Source: Chlamydiales bacterium (GTDB taxonomy: Bacteria > Chlamydiota > Chlamydiia > Chlamydiales > FEN-1388). Taken from it: a stretch of 6,423 nt of DNA. Location: contig JAJFUY010000013.1 of NCBI GenBank assembly GCA_021372185.1, positions 1 to 6,423 of the forward strand, given 5' to 3'. Position numbers and translations under genes: made by a program. This document shows, piece by piece, positions 1-5,540 of this stretch; the stretch's first letter is position 1, and each line of letters opens with the position of its first letter. The notes beneath the pieces were generated by a model that was given only the letters and a program-made list of their open reading frames with translations, was not told the origin of the DNA and did no database searches.

Positions 1-2
1 CC

Positions 3-44
3 AAAAAAAAAAAACACCCTGTACGAAATGACCCAAAACAGGTA
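3..44 (-). terminator. Possible weak terminator with long T-tract (minus strand)
   Basis: Read on the minus strand, a short stem (CCTGT at 38-42 pairing with ACAGG at 18-22, about 15-nt loop) is followed within a few bases by twelve consecutive T (the A-run at 3-14). The T-tract is convincing but the stem is short, and no minus-strand gene is visible in the window to be terminated. The A-run could instead be curved DNA upstream of the pepA promoter. Confidence 0.2.
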
Positions 45-61
45 TCACTACACTTTTAGAC

Positions 62-67
62 TATAAT
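62..67 (+). promoter_or_regulatory. Consensus -10 box upstream of pepA
   Basis: A perfect TATAAT lies 11 bp before the pepA start codon, preceded by a T-run (54-57). No good TTGACA-like -35 element is present at 16-18 bp spacing. A start about 7 bp downstream of the box would give a leader of only around 5 nt, so the transcript would be nearly leaderless. The only Shine-Dalgarno-like bases (GGA, 68-70) would then lie outside the mRNA. Confidence 0.5.
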
Positions 68-78
68 GGATTTTTGTT

Positions 79-1536
79 ATGCAACTTCATACTGTGAGTC
101 ATCTTGATAAACGAGAACCCTCTGACGCACTTGTTATAGCGTACTTTACAAATGAATATGAGCGAGATGATTTAGGTTCGCTACAGACACTCTGTCAGCC
201 TCCTATACTGGCTCATGACTTTGAGGCAAAGCCGGGGCAAATTGTAACGCTCTGGCATGATGAGCCACAAGAAAAGCGTGTATTTATGCTGGGGCTTGGA
301 GCAAGAGCCCACTCTAGCCCGGAAACACTCCGCAAAAGCTACGCCGCTATTACTAAAGCCTGCATCAAGCATGGCTGTAAGAGTCTAAGCATACTCGTTC
401 CTGAAGTGTTAGAGCCTGATGTTACCCTTAAAGCATTGCTAGAGGGGCTTTTATTGCCAAACTATGTATTTGATTCATTGAAAAACCAGACGAAGTCTGA
501 AAATTCACCTCTTGAAGAGGTGACTCTGATTGGCCATGACATCCACACTAAAACTGCAGAGCGTACCCTAAAGGTAATGAGAGCCATATGGCGCGCACGT
601 GATATTATCAACGGCAATGCCGATGACATCACGCCGGAATTTTTGGCTCAGTATGCAAAAGATGTGGCTCAAGAATTTCCCCGCATCAAAACTCAAGTTC
701 ACGATAAAGCCTGGATTCAAAAAGAGGGCATGGGCCTGCTTTTGGCAGTAGCTCGTGGGTCTTTACATGAGCCCAAATTTATTGTAAGCTCATATGTGGG
801 AGACCCTGTGTCATCTGATGTTACGGTGATTGTGGGTAAGGGTATAACCTATGATACAGGAGGGCTAAAGCTTAAATCATCAGATGGCATGATGACTATG
901 CGTGCTGATATGACAGGTGCGGCAATAGCACTTGCTACTGTAGAGGCTGCCAGTAGCTTAGGGCTTGCGCTTAACGTAACATGTGTGTTGCCATGTGCTG
1001 AAAATGCTATTAGTGCCTCTAGCTATAAGCTAGGAGATGTCTATAAAGCAAGAAATGGCCTTACAGTAGAAATAACAAATACCGATGCTGAAGGGCGCCT
1101 AGTGCTAGCTGATGCCTTATCCTGGGCAGTTGATACCCTCAACCCCACACAAGTTATCGATATTGGCACGCTCACAGGATCTATGGAAATTGCCTTGGGC
1201 AATGAACTCATGGGTCTTTTTTCTAATAGCGACTTAGTTGCAGATGAGCTATTTACAGCAGGGCAAAAAACACATGAGCGGATGTGGAGAATGCCTCTTT
1301 ATGATGAGTATAGAGAGCAGCTACAATCTGATGTAGCCGACATAAAAAATGCCGTTGGCCCCAAAGGCGGCTCTATTATCTGCGCCATGTTTTTAAAGCA
1401 GTTTGTAAAAGATGTGCCCTGGGCACACCTTGACATAGCACCTGTTGCCTTTGCAAAAGAGGCTAAAGGCTACTGGCCAAAAAATGCCACGGGCATAGGT
1501 GTACGGCTTTTGCTAGAGTATTTACAAAAAGAGTGA
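79..1536 (+). CDS. pepA: Leucyl aminopeptidase, M17 family
   Basis: This is a cytosolic two-metal aminopeptidase that removes N-terminal residues from peptides, normally as a hexamer. The 485-residue length fits the family. The variable N-terminal macro-like domain covers about residues 1-160 and the catalytic domain about 165-485. All expected metal and catalytic residues are visible: K254 and D259 in VGKGITYDTGG, K266, D277 in RADMTGAA, and D336, E338 and R340 in the family signature NTDAEGRL (334-341). Their spacing equals that of bovine lens aminopeptidase with a constant offset of four, so the enzyme should be active. The start at 79 is the first ATG after a perfect -10 box; it lacks a good Shine-Dalgarno sequence. 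No terminator is evident before the next gene, so some read-through into the collagen-like gene is possible. Some M17 proteins, such as E. coli PepA, also bind DNA; nothing here tests that. Confidence 0.95.
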   Translation: MQLHTVSHLDKREPSDALVIAYFTNEYERDDLGSLQTLCQPPILAHDFEAKPGQIVTLWHDEPQEKRVFMLGLGARAHSSPETLRKSYAAITKACIKHGCKSLSILVPEVLEPDVTLKALLEGLLLPNYVFDSLKNQTKSENSPLEEVTLIGHDIHTKTAERTLKVMRAIWRARDIINGNADDITPEFLAQYAKDVAQEFPRIKTQVHDKAWIQKEGMGLLLAVARGSLHEPKFIVSSYVGDPVSSDVTVIVGKGITYDTGGLKLKSSDGMMTMRADMTGAAIALATVEAASSLGLALNVTCVLPCAENAISASSYKLGDVYKARNGLTVEITNTDAEGRLVLADALSWAVDTLNPTQVIDIGTLTGSMEIALGNELMGLFSNSDLVADELFTAGQKTHERMWRMPLYDEYREQLQSDVADIKNAVGPKGGSIICAMFLKQFVKDVPWAHLDIAPVAFAKEAKGYWPKNATGIGVRLLLEYLQKE

Positions 1537-1603
1537 ATTTTTTATTGCAATGTATAAATTTTTGTGTTGTTTTATTTCCATGAACAAAACAAGGATTGTA
1601 TAC

Positions 1604-2284
1604 ATGAAAAAATTGCTCTTTATACATGCAGTAGCACTTAGCTTTTCGACCACAATATTGTCAGCAGATGATATTGCACCACCAGCATGGGTCAAAAAGA
1701 TTCCAGCTTATGTTCGTGGGCTAATTGGCCAAGAAGATCATGACCATGACTTATCATCTTCTTCATCATATGATCATAGTCATCACGAACATAGAGGTCC
1801 AACGGGTCCTCGAGGTCTCACAGGCGCTACCGGCCCGACTGGTCCTACTGGCCCTACAGGACCAACTGGCCCATCAGGTCCTGCAGGTTTGGCTGGCTTT
1901 GATGCGACACATAATTTTTCTGGGTCATTATCTGTAGCGGTAGGTGATGGCACGGTATCGCGCTTTTTGGGTGACTACTACCATTTCCCATCAACAGCTC
2001 AGGCTCTAGTTGAGTATCCAACAGTTTCGTCCACAACTCGAGTTACCGGCGGTGTGGTTATAAGCAAGCTGTCGTCAAATGCGATTCCAGTAACAGTAAC
2101 GCTTTGGGTAAATGCAAAGCCTACAGCCGTATCTACAAGCGGTATTACTGCAAATGGATACTATGCTCTTTCGGGTGATCTCGAGCTCAATCCGGGAGAT
2201 CTCATAAGTGTTGAAGTTACAGCTACCAAACACCCCAGTTCATCTGGCAGTTTAGCAGCTACTGTCCATCTTCATCTTTCATAA
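1604..2284 (+). CDS. Secreted collagen-like protein with Ser/His-rich linker
   Basis: The product has 226 residues. Residues 1-21 form a Sec signal peptide (MKK, hydrophobic core, probable cleavage after ILSA), so it should be exported. A short Pro-containing segment follows (22-42), then a Ser/His/Asp-rich stretch (43-64, containing DHDHD and DHSHHEH) that could bind metal. Residues 65-100 are twelve uninterrupted Gly-X-Y triplets, mostly GPT, typical of bacterial collagen-like triple helices. The remaining ~126 residues are rich in V, T, S and G with alternating patterns suggesting a beta-sandwich, as in the trimeric C-terminal domains of BclA-type proteins; that comparison is inference. 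An in-frame ATG exists at 1550, but 1604 has AAGGA at 1591-1595 with 8-nt spacing and starts the signal peptide directly, so it is preferred. No sortase motif or membrane anchor is visible. Likely role: surface or host-contact protein. The family is clear; the function is unknown. Confidence 0.85.
   Translation: MKKLLFIHAVALSFSTTILSADDIAPPAWVKKIPAYVRGLIGQEDHDHDLSSSSSYDHSHHEHRGPTGPRGLTGATGPTGPTGPTGPTGPSGPAGLAGFDATHNFSGSLSVAVGDGTVSRFLGDYYHFPSTAQALVEYPTVSSTTRVTGGVVISKLSSNAIPVTVTLWVNAKPTAVSTSGITANGYYALSGDLELNPGDLISVEVTATKHPSSSGSLAATVHLHLS
1796..1903 (+). repeat. Collagen Gly-X-Y coding repeat, 12 x 9 bp
   Basis: Twelve consecutive GGN-NNN-NNN triplets (GPT, GPR, GLT, GAT, four GPT, GPS, GPA, GLA, GFD) form a degenerate 9-bp tandem repeat. 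Synonymous bases vary between units (ggtcctact, ggccctaca, ggaccaact), so the array is old or under selection against slippage rather than a fresh expansion. Copy number could still vary between strains and change the length of the triple helix. Confidence 0.85.
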
Positions 2285-2297
2285 GATGGTATAACAT

Positions 2298-2334
2298 AGG
2301 CAGACAGGAAATATCAGATATTTCCTGTCTGCCT
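2298..2334. terminator. 37-bp near-perfect palindrome, probable terminator hairpin
   Basis: Bases 2298-2315 are the exact reverse complement of 2317-2334 around a single central A. In RNA this gives a 17-bp stem with a CAG loop, starting 13 nt after the stop of the collagen-like gene. The 3' flank (CGTAATACCTCTTTAT) has no proper T-run, so it is not a textbook intrinsic terminator. It may end transcription inefficiently, protect the 3' end, or act as a DNA palindrome. It lies immediately upstream of the asd promoter. Confidence 0.6.
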
Positions 2335-2349
2335 CGTAATACCTCTTTA

Positions 2350-2358
2350 TGCTACAAT
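2350..2358 (+). promoter_or_regulatory. Extended -10 promoter for asd and flavodoxin
   Basis: TG-C-TACAAT is an extended -10 element (TGnTAnnnT), preceded by a T-rich stretch. The position expected for a -35 box falls in the right arm of the palindrome and does not match TTGACA. A start near 2365 would give a leader of about 27 nt that includes the asd Shine-Dalgarno sequence. Confidence 0.5.
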
Positions 2359-2391
2359 TTGCTATAGGCTCCAAAGCAACAAGAGGACTAC

Positions 2392-3519
2392 ATGACACTT
2401 AAAGACGATATGGATGCACAAGATACACCAGATAAGTTTATCCAGGATTTAACTAACCAAGAATTGCACCAGAGGCGGCGTGTGCCTGTGGGTATATTGG
2501 GAGCTACAGGTAGTGTTGGCCAAAAGCTATTGACGCTTATTGATAAGCACCAGTGGTTTCAGGTGACTGCGGTTTCGGCTTCTGATAAATCACAAGGCAA
2601 ACCCTATAGAGAAGCTGCCCAGTGGCGTATGCCTGTGCCAATGCCTGAGGACGTGGCTAACTTACTAGTAACTGCTCCTGAGCCTAATTTACCCTGCAAA
2701 ATTGTCTTTTCTTGCTTGGATGGAGCGATAGCAGGTGAGATAGAGCAGCAGTTTGCCCAAAAAGGCTATACAGTTATTTCTTGTGCTCGTAGTCACCGCA
2801 TGAACCCGACGGTACCACTGCTGATTCCAGAGGTAAACGTTCAGCACCTAGAGCTATTAAAAGAGCAGAAATTTCCTAATCGCGGGATTATCATTGCCAA
2901 GCCTAATTGCGCTGTAATTGGTCTCATGCTTGCCTTGCGACCGCTGCAGTTAGAATTTGGCATTGAGGCCATTCAGGTGGTTACCATGCAGTCAGTATCA
3001 GGTGCGGGCTTCCCAGGTGTTCCGAGCATGGCTATTTTTGATAACATCATACCCTATATCGCTAACGAAGAAGATAGGCTTTATGAAGAGCCCCAAAAGA
3101 TCTTTGGCACAATAAATAATGGAGTGATTGAGCCCTATCCTATGAAAATCTCAGCCACATGCACACGTGTGCCGGTAACAGAAGGTCATATGGAAGTAGT
3201 ATCAGTAAAGCTTAAAGAAAAAGCCTCACTCGAGCAGGTAAAACGAGCATTTAAAGAATTTAGCTCGCCCCTACAAAGCCTGCAGCTTCCCTCATCTCCA
3301 GTAAAAGCAATTCACTATTTTGAAGAAGATGACCTGCCTCAAACACGCCTACAGCGTGATTTAGAACATGGTATGGCAGTATCGGTTGGTCGTTTAAGAG
3401 CTGACCCAGTACTTGATTATAAGTTTGTATGTTTATCACATAATACGGTAAGAGGAGCAGCAGGCGGAGCTATCTTAATTGCCGAGCTTTTGGTAAAAAA
3501 TGGTCACGTGTTTTGGTAA
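2392..3519 (+). CDS. asd: Aspartate-semialdehyde dehydrogenase, archaeal/fungal type
   Basis: The enzyme reduces L-aspartyl-4-phosphate to L-aspartate 4-semialdehyde with NADPH, the branch point to lysine/diaminopimelate, threonine and methionine. The N-terminal Rossmann domain carries GATGSVG (37-43). The catalytic cysteine is C173 in KPNCAV, and the substrate-binding/general-base segment is CTRVPVTEGH (R259, H266). SVSGAGFPGVPS (201-212) and the following DNIIPYIANEE match the archaeal/yeast branch better than the E. coli-type enzymes. Malonyl-CoA reductases of Sulfolobus belong to the same branch, but the plain reading is Asd. At 375 residues it is slightly long because about 30 charged residues precede the conserved VPVGILGATG. 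The start at 2392 has AAGAGGA at 2381-2387; an in-frame ATG at 2410 is less well placed. The flavodoxin gene follows after 19 bp, probably co-transcribed. No other aspartate-family gene is in the window. Confidence 0.92.
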   Translation: MTLKDDMDAQDTPDKFIQDLTNQELHQRRRVPVGILGATGSVGQKLLTLIDKHQWFQVTAVSASDKSQGKPYREAAQWRMPVPMPEDVANLLVTAPEPNLPCKIVFSCLDGAIAGEIEQQFAQKGYTVISCARSHRMNPTVPLLIPEVNVQHLELLKEQKFPNRGIIIAKPNCAVIGLMLALRPLQLEFGIEAIQVVTMQSVSGAGFPGVPSMAIFDNIIPYIANEEDRLYEEPQKIFGTINNGVIEPYPMKISATCTRVPVTEGHMEVVSVKLKEKASLEQVKRAFKEFSSPLQSLQLPSSPVKAIHYFEEDDLPQTRLQRDLEHGMAVSVGRLRADPVLDYKFVCLSHNTVRGAAGGAILIAELLVKNGHVFW

Positions 3520-3538
3520 CAATTAAAGGATTTTGACA

Positions 3539-4135
3539 ATGATTACAGTAGCAATCGTTTACCATTCAACCTATGGTCACACAAAAGCTCAGGCAGAAGC
3601 GGTTTTAAAAGGTGTGAAGTCAGTACAAGATGTAAATGCCAAATTCTATACAACAGATGAAGCTACAGCTCTCCTAGATGAGCTAGATATGGCCGATGCC
3701 ATAATCTTTGGCTGTCCAACCTATATGGGAAGCATGTCAGCCTCTATGAAAGCTTTTGTAGAAGCCACATCAAAAAAGTGGTTCACACATGCCTGGAGAA
3801 ACAAAATCGCCGGCTCCTTTACAAATTCAGCCTCATTTTCAGGCGATAAGTTAAACACACTTCTTGGCCTCGTTATAAACGCCATGCAGCATGGCATGAT
3901 CTACGTAAGTTTGGGCATGATGCCGTGTGAAAACCGCCCCGATGACCTCAAATCCATAACCGGACCCAGCCCCGACAGCCACAACCGCGTAGGGTCATTT
4001 ACAGGCCCAATGTCTTCCAGCTTTCAGGTAAACCCACCTGACGCCCCATCAAATGGCGACCTAGAAACTGCAGAACTCTACGGCAAACGCATCGCCGAAA
4101 TCACCCATCAATTTGTTCGCGGCAAAACCAACTAA
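3539..4135 (+). CDS. WrbA-like flavodoxin / NAD(P)H:quinone oxidoreductase
   Basis: This 198-residue flavodoxin-fold protein is expected to bind FMN and reduce quinones or similar acceptors by two electrons. The phosphate-binding loop HSTYGHT lies at 9-15 after the first beta-strand (ITVAIVY). PTYMGSMSASMK (60-71) and NSASFSGDK (96-104) fit the two other FMN-contact loops, and the segment MQHGMIYV resembles the HHGM segment of WrbA. Length is typical (about 200). The in-frame TTG at 3533 is only 2 nt from AAAGGA (3525-3530), while ATG 3539 has 8-nt spacing, so ATG is chosen. It is 19 bp behind asd on the same strand and probably in its operon. Codon use shifts in the last ~65 codons to C-ending codons. 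WrbA itself is a possible name, but other flavodoxin subfamilies (FldP-like, NAD(P)H reductases) cannot be excluded. Confidence 0.85.
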   Translation: MITVAIVYHSTYGHTKAQAEAVLKGVKSVQDVNAKFYTTDEATALLDELDMADAIIFGCPTYMGSMSASMKAFVEATSKKWFTHAWRNKIAGSFTNSASFSGDKLNTLLGLVINAMQHGMIYVSLGMMPCENRPDDLKSITGPSPDSHNRVGSFTGPMSSSFQVNPPDAPSNGDLETAELYGKRIAEITHQFVRGKTN

Positions 4136-4145
4136 CTTTCTATCT

Positions 4146-4811
4146 TTACTGAGGTATGCTTTGTTTTACATTTGCGTTTTCGTGAATCATCTCAAGAAGA
4201 TCGATGTCTAAATTGCAGATGGTTTTCAAGTTTTGGGAGATTTTTTTGATGTCCCAGTTCCACCAGGCGATGGCCTCTAGGCGTTTGATGGTGGCATCGT
4301 CAAAGCGCATCTTTACTACTTTGGCGGGGTTGCCGGCTACAATGGCGTATGCTGGTACATCTTTTACAACAACAGCGCGTGAAGCTACGATGGCACCATT
4401 ACCTATGGTAACGCCGTTTTTTATGAGGCAGTCGTAGCCTAGCCATACGTCATTACCAATAATGATATCGCCTTTTATGGGCAGTGCTGAGATGTCAAAA
4501 GCATGTTCCCAGCCATTTTTAAATACCGGAAATGGGTAGGTGCTTATGGCATCAAGTTTATGATCGCCCGTCATAATAAAACGCGCTTGGGCAGCAATGG
4601 CACAGAATTTGCCTATCACAAGTTTTACCCTATCTGGGTGATAGTTATACAAAACATTCTCGGTTTCAAATACCTCTGGGCCGCTTTTGCGGTCATCAAA
4701 GTAGGTATAGTCGCCAACAAAGATGTTGCTTGCAGTAATAAAGTTCTTAAGAAAAATAAGCTTGTCGTAGCCTTGTATAGGATATAACGTTGCCGGATCT
4801 GGACCTGTCAT
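4146..4811 (-). CDS. Vat/CatB-type xenobiotic O-acetyltransferase (left-handed beta-helix)
   Basis: This 221-residue hexapeptide-repeat acyltransferase should use acetyl-CoA to acetylate a hydroxyl, as a trimer in the cytosol. It resembles streptogramin A acetyltransferases (Vat) along its length: GPDPATLYPIQG at the N-terminus, DYTYFDD (34-40), IGKFCAIA (67-74), H84 in TGDHKLD at the catalytic histidine position, STYPF (90-94), NGWEH, PIKGDIIIGNDVWLG (111-125), hexapeptide-type repeats to about 160, GNPAKVVKMRF (160-170), and a C-terminal WWNW (183-186). No key motif is missing. The start is supported by the match to Vat N-termini; AGG at 4819-4821 gives a weak Shine-Dalgarno sequence. It converges with the flavodoxin gene, with 10 bp between stops. 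The natural substrate may not be an antibiotic: many chromosomal members have unknown acceptors. Confidence 0.88.
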   Translation of the reverse strand: MTGPDPATLYPIQGYDKLIFLKNFITASNIFVGDYTYFDDRKSGPEVFETENVLYNYHPDRVKLVIGKFCAIAAQARFIMTGDHKLDAISTYPFPVFKNGWEHAFDISALPIKGDIIIGNDVWLGYDCLIKNGVTIGNGAIVASRAVVVKDVPAYAIVAGNPAKVVKMRFDDATIKRLEAIAWWNWDIKKISQNLKTICNLDIDLLEMIHENANVKQSIPQ

Positions 4812-4846
4812 AAATGTACCTGTTGATATTAGTGTGAGAGGTGAAA

Positions 4847-4873
4847 CCCACAGCAGCCATTAGCTTCTGTGGG
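4847..4873 (-). terminator. Hairpin after the 133-residue gene
   Basis: CCCACAG (4847-4853) pairs with CTGTGGG (4867-4873); after one mismatch, AGC (4855-4857) pairs with GCT (4863-4865), leaving a CATTA loop. On the minus strand it begins about 10 nt after the stop of the 133-residue gene, but only TTT follows before TCACC, so termination may be partial and read-through into the acetyltransferase gene is possible. Confidence 0.45.
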
Positions 4874-4883
4874 CAAACAATTT

Positions 4884-5285
4884 TTACGCCCGATGAGGAA
4901 AGCCAATATTGGCTATATTTAGAGCACTAAGAATAGTGGCAACAGTTGATTGACGTGTCTCGTCTTGGTACTCACCAAATCCATTGAGGATAATACGTAG
5001 GACGCTGGAAGGATCAACTAAGAGTGCTAAGTCTGAAGGAGAAGATGGCATAAGTAGGCTTAGCGTATTTGTTGCAATAGCCGTGATGCGCAATAGTGTG
5101 GATGATTTGTGCGTAACGCAAGAGGAGATAACTCGCGAGCCAAGATGCAATACGCGAGCAACTGTATCCTGTGTGGGATTAGATACTAGCATGCCAGCTG
5201 TTACAGCAGCATCTAGTGCGTTTACCAATGATAATGGATTCTTGTATAACAGTGATAACCTTGTTTCATGAGTTGGTTGGGCCAT
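4884..5285 (-). CDS. Hypothetical protein, 133 residues, helical
   Basis: I do not recognise this protein. It is rich in L, A, S, V and T with only two lysines, and has amphipathic helical stretches (about 17-32, 41-56, 63-79, 84-100, 112-126) separated by Asn/Pro/Ser turns such as SNPT, PSSPSD and VDPSS. No signal peptide, clear membrane segment, metal site or catalytic motif is visible. The start is supported by AGGAGA (minus strand, 5291-5296) 5 nt before the ATG, one of the better ribosome binding sites in the window, and the frame is intact. A plus-strand frame of 95 codons overlaps almost the whole gene (4984-5271) but has no comparable start signal. It is divergent from hsp20 across 255 bp and followed by a hairpin and the acetyltransferase. 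A helical-repeat fold is possible; no function can be assigned. Confidence 0.65.
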   Translation of the reverse strand: MAQPTHETRLSLLYKNPLSLVNALDAAVTAGMLVSNPTQDTVARVLHLGSRVISSCVTHKSSTLLRITAIATNTLSLLMPSSPSDLALLVDPSSVLRIILNGFGEYQDETRQSTVATILSALNIANIGFPHRA

Positions 5286-5540
5286 ATTTTTCTCCTAATA
5301 TTTAATGTTAAAATTTGCGCTAATATTAATTTACAGTACAGTCACAGCATAGTAAAGCGCTGCAAATAAGAATAGTACTTTCTAGTGATGAGTTGGGGCT
5401 CTGTCTAAGTTTAGTATTTTCAGTATGTTACGCACAAAGTAGCAGTCTTAAGTGCTGATTGCTAATTTTGTGTTGCGTGAAAATTAACAAATCTGGCAAT
5501 CTAGTGTTATGACTGCTAAATTTAACCAAAGGAGGTTCCT
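5286..5540. promoter_or_regulatory. Divergent AT-rich intergenic region, 133-residue gene / hsp20
   Basis: The 255-bp region separates two divergent genes and must hold both promoters. Toward hsp20, TTAACA (5484-5489) and TGTTAT (5505-5510) with 15-bp spacing are a weak sigma70-like candidate. AATTTT (5464-5469) and AAAATT (5480-5485) are inverted arms spaced 10 bp apart just upstream and could be an operator. No CIRCE element (TTAGCACTC-N9-GAGTGCTAA) and no convincing sigma32 promoter were seen. Toward the minus strand the sequence is very AT-rich (5297-5332) with several poor -10 candidates. No small gene or RNA is recognisable. Confidence 0.4.
5529..5536 (+). promoter_or_regulatory. Consensus ribosome binding site of hsp20
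   Basis: AAGGAGGT is a full anti-Shine-Dalgarno complement, 4 nt before the ATG at 5541. It is by far the strongest in the window and contrasts with pepA and the 96-residue gene, which have almost none. This suggests high translation of the chaperone once transcribed. Confidence 0.85.

Noticed and set aside
1550..1603. Upstream ATG at 1550 as the start of the collagen-like protein
   Set aside because: It would put 18 extra residues, including a second hydrophobic stretch with two Cys, before a textbook MKK signal peptide, and it has no Shine-Dalgarno sequence; 1604 has AAGGA at good spacing.
1725..2036. Open frames overlapping the collagen repeat on both strands (1725-1937 plus, 1854-2036 minus)
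   Set aside because: They arise from the low-complexity, stop-poor repeat in other frames; the in-frame product has a signal peptide and perfect Gly-X-Y periodicity.
2285..2391. Lysine riboswitch or attenuator ahead of asd
   Set aside because: The leader predicted from the extended -10 box is only about 27 nt, far too short, and the large palindrome is upstream of the promoter.
3533..3538. TTG at 3533 as the flavodoxin start
   Set aside because: It is only 2 nt from the Shine-Dalgarno sequence AAAGGA, while ATG 3539 is at 8 nt and begins the first beta-strand at the usual place.
4204..4787. Two plus-strand open frames (4204-4437 and 4503-4787) within the acetyltransferase gene
   Set aside because: They lie antisense to a clearly conserved enzyme and have no domain features or initiation signals of their own.
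5022..5030. GAGTGCTAA, identical to one half of the CIRCE (HrcA) operator
   Set aside because: It lies inside the 133-residue gene, not near the hsp20 promoter, and the required TTAGCACTC is absent 9 bp upstream (gctggaagg is found instead). Chance match.
4984..5271. 95-codon plus-strand frame opposite the 133-residue gene
   Set aside because: No comparable ribosome binding site and unremarkable composition; the minus-strand gene has AGGAGA and is longer. Not completely excluded, so noted in the findings.
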